Below, one piece after another: positions 61,788 to 64,000 of a stretch of DNA of 64,000 nucleotides. The first letter of the stretch is position 1; each line of letters begins with the position of its first letter. The stretch is from JAABSX01 sp964480455 (GTDB lineage: Bacteria; Bacteroidota; Bacteroidia; Cytophagales; Microscillaceae): positions 1 to 64,000 of the forward strand of contig CAYZQI010000007.1 in the NCBI GenBank assembly GCA_964480455.1, given 5' to 3'. Below the pieces are notes generated by a model. The model was not told the origin of the DNA, made no database searches, and saw only the letters and a list, made by a program, of their open reading frames with translations. Position numbers and translations under genes: made by a program.

Positions 61788-63527
61788 TCAGCTATTAGCT
61801 TGGTTTGCATACTTGATAGAGCGTTTGGCGCGTTGGCTATCTTGATTCTCAAAATAATCTATGGCAGATTGTATATCAAGGAAAAAATGGTCTTCACCTA
61901 TTTTTTGAGTTAGCCCTACCTTATGCAGCAAATCACGCAAAGGCCCTATCATACTGACAAAATAGATTTCAATATTTTTTTCTTTTAAGTCTTTGTGAAA
62001 ATCTATGAGCATCTCCAAAGCACTTGAGTCAAAGCTGTTCATACTTTCACAATTCAGCACCAAGTATTTTAATTGCATACCTTTTCGTAGCATTAGCTTT
62101 TGCATAGTATCTTTAAAATGATTGAGATTAGCAAAATAGAGCGAAGCATCATAGCGCACAATCAAAACATTTTCTCTTAGTACTACTTCTGGAAAACGTG
62201 CTACATTTCTGTAATCATCTGTATCTGGTAAACGCCCCAATTCGGCAAAATGTGGACGGGTAGTTTGGTAAATCACCAATGCCAAGGAGAGCAACACACC
62301 AATCAAAATGCCTTCGCGTATGCCGAGCGTGAGGGTGAGTATAAATGTAACCAAAAACATCATGAAGTCAGCTTTTTGGTTTTTCCAGAGATTTTGAGCA
62401 TATTTCACATCAATCAATCCAAGCACAGCTACCATAATGATAGAGGCCAATACAGCTTGGGGCAAATAATAAAACAGCGGAGTGAGAAAAAGTAAAACAA
62501 GCATAATCAGTCCTGCACTAATAAAAGCAGCCACACCTGTTTTTGCTCCTGCTTGTTCATTTACTGCAGAGCGAGAGAAGCCTCCTGTGGTAGGATAGCA
62601 TTGAAAAAATGCCCCTCCTGCATTGGCAAGTCCAATGGCTACCAGCTCTTGGTTAGGGTCTATTTCATAGTCTTTGTGCTTTGCTTGTAGTGCCTTACCT
62701 ACTGAAATAGCTTCCATAAAAGCAATCAATGCTAGTGTCAAAGCAATGGGAAATAGCTTGCCCCACTTTTCAAAGTGGAAATTACCAATACCTACATTAG
62801 GCAGACCCGAAGGAATTTCTTTGACAATTTTAACGCCCTGCGCATCAAGTTGAAACACAACGACTGCCAATATGCCAAATACCACCACAATCAAAGCCCC
62901 AGGAAGAGATAATTTATAGCGTTTGTTCATCTTTTTGACAGTACGCACCAAGAGAATACCTGCTACTCCTAGTATGAAAGTAAGCCAATGAATCCCTGAA
63001 ATCTTGTAAAAAGTATCCATCACAATGTCTTGAAGCAAACTGCTGTTGGTGAGCGAAATACCAAACAGGTGCTTCAATTGGCTCAATGCAATAATCAAAG
63101 CAGCAGCATAAGTAAAACCACTAATGACAGGTCGAGAAAGAAAATTGACCAAAAAACCCAAGCGAAATACCCCAAACAAAAACTGAATCAAACCCATCAT
63201 CAGTGCCAATATGATGGCCAGCTCAATATATTCTGTAGAGCCTGCTTCTGCGATTACCAACAGCCCTGCGGCTACCAAGAGTGAATCCATAGCTACGGGA
63301 CCCACTGAAATCTGGCGAGCTGTACCAAAAAATGCATAAATGATTTGGGGTACCATGGCAGCATACAAGCCATAAACTGGTGGTAAGCCCGCAATATAAG
63401 CATAGGCCATGCCCTGAGGAATAAGCATGACGCCTACCGTAAGCCCTGCTGAAATATCGCCTTTAAGGTTATTTTTTGAATAGTTAGGAAGCCAACTTAA
63501 AATAGGTAGCCATTTATAAATATACAT
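61788..63527 (-). CDS. SulP-family inorganic anion transporter
   Basis: A 579-residue inner-membrane protein. The SulP signature is IPQGMAYAYIAGLPPVYGLYAA near the N-terminus, written here in two parts: IPQGMAYAYIAG and LPPVYGLYAAMVP. About twelve helices follow, with the FFQCYPTTGGFSRSAVN segment. A C-terminal STAS domain (about 450-560) has NCESMNSFDSSALEMLIDFH. It is predicted to import sulfate, bicarbonate or another anion. It lies beside the decayed cluster but is intact. Confidence 0.93.
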   Translation of the reverse strand: MYIYKWLPILSWLPNYSKNNLKGDISAGLTVGVMLIPQGMAYAYIAGLPPVYGLYAAMVPQIIYAFFGTARQISVGPVAMDSLLVAAGLLVIAEAGSTEYIELAIILALMMGLIQFLFGVFRLGFLVNFLSRPVISGFTYAAALIIALSQLKHLFGISLTNSSLLQDIVMDTFYKISGIHWLTFILGVAGILLVRTVKKMNKRYKLSLPGALIVVVFGILAVVVFQLDAQGVKIVKEIPSGLPNVGIGNFHFEKWGKLFPIALTLALIAFMEAISVGKALQAKHKDYEIDPNQELVAIGLANAGGAFFQCYPTTGGFSRSAVNEQAGAKTGVAAFISAGLIMLVLLFLTPLFYYLPQAVLASIIMVAVLGLIDVKYAQNLWKNQKADFMMFLVTFILTLTLGIREGILIGVLLSLALVIYQTTRPHFAELGRLPDTDDYRNVARFPEVVLRENVLIVRYDASLYFANLNHFKDTMQKLMLRKGMQLKYLVLNCESMNSFDSSALEMLIDFHKDLKEKNIEIYFVSMIGPLRDLLHKVGLTQKIGEDHFFLDIQSAIDYFENQDSQRAKRSIKYANQANS

Positions 63528-63866
63528 ATTTTAATATTTTGATGCGTTTATTGCTTTCTACAACAGCATTAATTCCTTTTTTGTGCATCAAATATGAATA
63601 TTTTTTTTGGAAGAGGCAAGATTTTTCCATAATAGCCTTGAAGCCAAGCTACATTTACGCTGTACTCTACCCTTTAGGCTAAATATTATTTCATCTTTAA
63701 AAAACTTCTATTCACCGATTAATTATGTATGTTCACAAGAAAATAGTGGCTTTTTATGTATTATAATGGCTGATTCATAAAAGTATCAACTACTGAAAAA
63801 TAAGACTGCGTTAATGTATTCAAAAAATAAGTCAGTCAAATTAATTAAATACAAAATACTCATTTT
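63528..63866. other. intergenic region, no gene seen
   Basis: 339 bp of AT-rich sequence between divergent genes. No hairpin or consensus promoter was recognised. Confidence 0.4.
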
Positions 63867-64000
63867 ATGAAAAGATTTCATTTGCTTACCTTTTTATTTG
63901 CGATTATCTCACTTGGCTTTACTGCCTGCAAGAGTGATGACCCCGAGCGTGCCAATACTTTTACAATTGATGGGCAAAACTTCCAACTAGACAATGCTTA
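63867..64000 (+). CDS. lipoprotein, N-terminal part only (runs off window)
   Basis: The window ends after 44 codons. The start MKRFHLLTFLFAIISLGFTAC is a lipoprotein signal peptide with the lipobox GFTAC (lipidated Cys at residue 21), followed by KSDDPERANTF. The family cannot be told. Confidence 0.7.
   Translation, partial: MKRFHLLTFLFAIISLGFTACKSDDPERANTFTIDGQNFQLDNA

Noticed and set aside
1..64000. tRNA, rRNA, integrase, transposase or prophage genes
   Set aside because: No sequence or product of these kinds was recognised on either strand. A dedicated tRNA and Rfam scan would settle small RNAs.

Overview
The window looks like chromosomal DNA from a low-GC member of the Bacteroidota, most likely Cytophagales. 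The reasons are a secreted Ig-like protein ending in a type IX secretion sorting domain, an N-succinyl-ornithine-type carbamoyltransferase, DUF2490 and DUF4199 proteins, a TonB-dependent receptor, and repeated TAnnTTTG promoter elements typical of the phylum. I see no rRNA, tRNA, CRISPR array, insertion sequence or prophage. The genus is not determined.

Layout. 0-6 kb: an SLC13 transporter, a membrane-anchored peroxiredoxin-like protein, a lipocalin-like secreted protein, trpD, a mazEF pair and a truncated Uma2 gene. 6-14.6 kb: a large hybrid histidine kinase, a PspA / YbjN-like / GIDE-domain membrane-stress operon, pyrB, a long-chain acyl-CoA synthetase and a DUF4199 protein. 14.6-20.4 kb (minus strand): the prkA-yeaH-spoVR stress operon, whose junctions carry strong palindromes and two small coiled-coil ORFs, one of them frame-broken. 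20.9-31.8 kb: zinc-ribbon protein, secreted esterase, TPR/HEAT protein, double-FHA ABC transporter, membrane protein, DUF2490 protein and a GNAT-nitrilase fusion.

32-38 kb: a TonB receptor followed 25 bp later by a TPR-coiled-coil-transmembrane adenylate cyclase and then an NHL-repeat protein. 38-45.3 kb (minus): an egtB-egtD ergothioneine pair, an intact Uma2 gene with a full-consensus promoter, two polytopic GT-C-like proteins and ffh. 45.7-57.6 kb: a large Ig-like T9SS cargo protein, a TPR protein, a periplasmic-binding-domain/PP2C receptor phosphatase, a leucine-rich-repeat protein, a TIGR04282 transferase and a VPS10/sortilin-like protein. 57.8-64 kb: an NtrC-type regulator with a small overlapping ORF and palindromes upstream, the carbamoyltransferase of arginine synthesis, a gene graveyard holding remnants of a sulfide:quinone-reductase-like flavoprotein, cydA and a Crp/Fnr regulator, a SulP transporter, and the start of a lipoprotein.

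How it works together. Most of the window is core metabolism mixed with sensing and envelope-stress modules. The most notable coherent units are the PspA-YbjN-GIDE operon, the prkA-yeaH-spoVR operon with its small ORFs, the TonB receptor/adenylate cyclase pair, and the decayed respiratory cluster at 60.9-61.7 kb. I did not find a clearly new defence system. The nearest candidates for undescribed biology are the small coiled-coil ORFs in the prkA operon and the receptor/cyclase pair.
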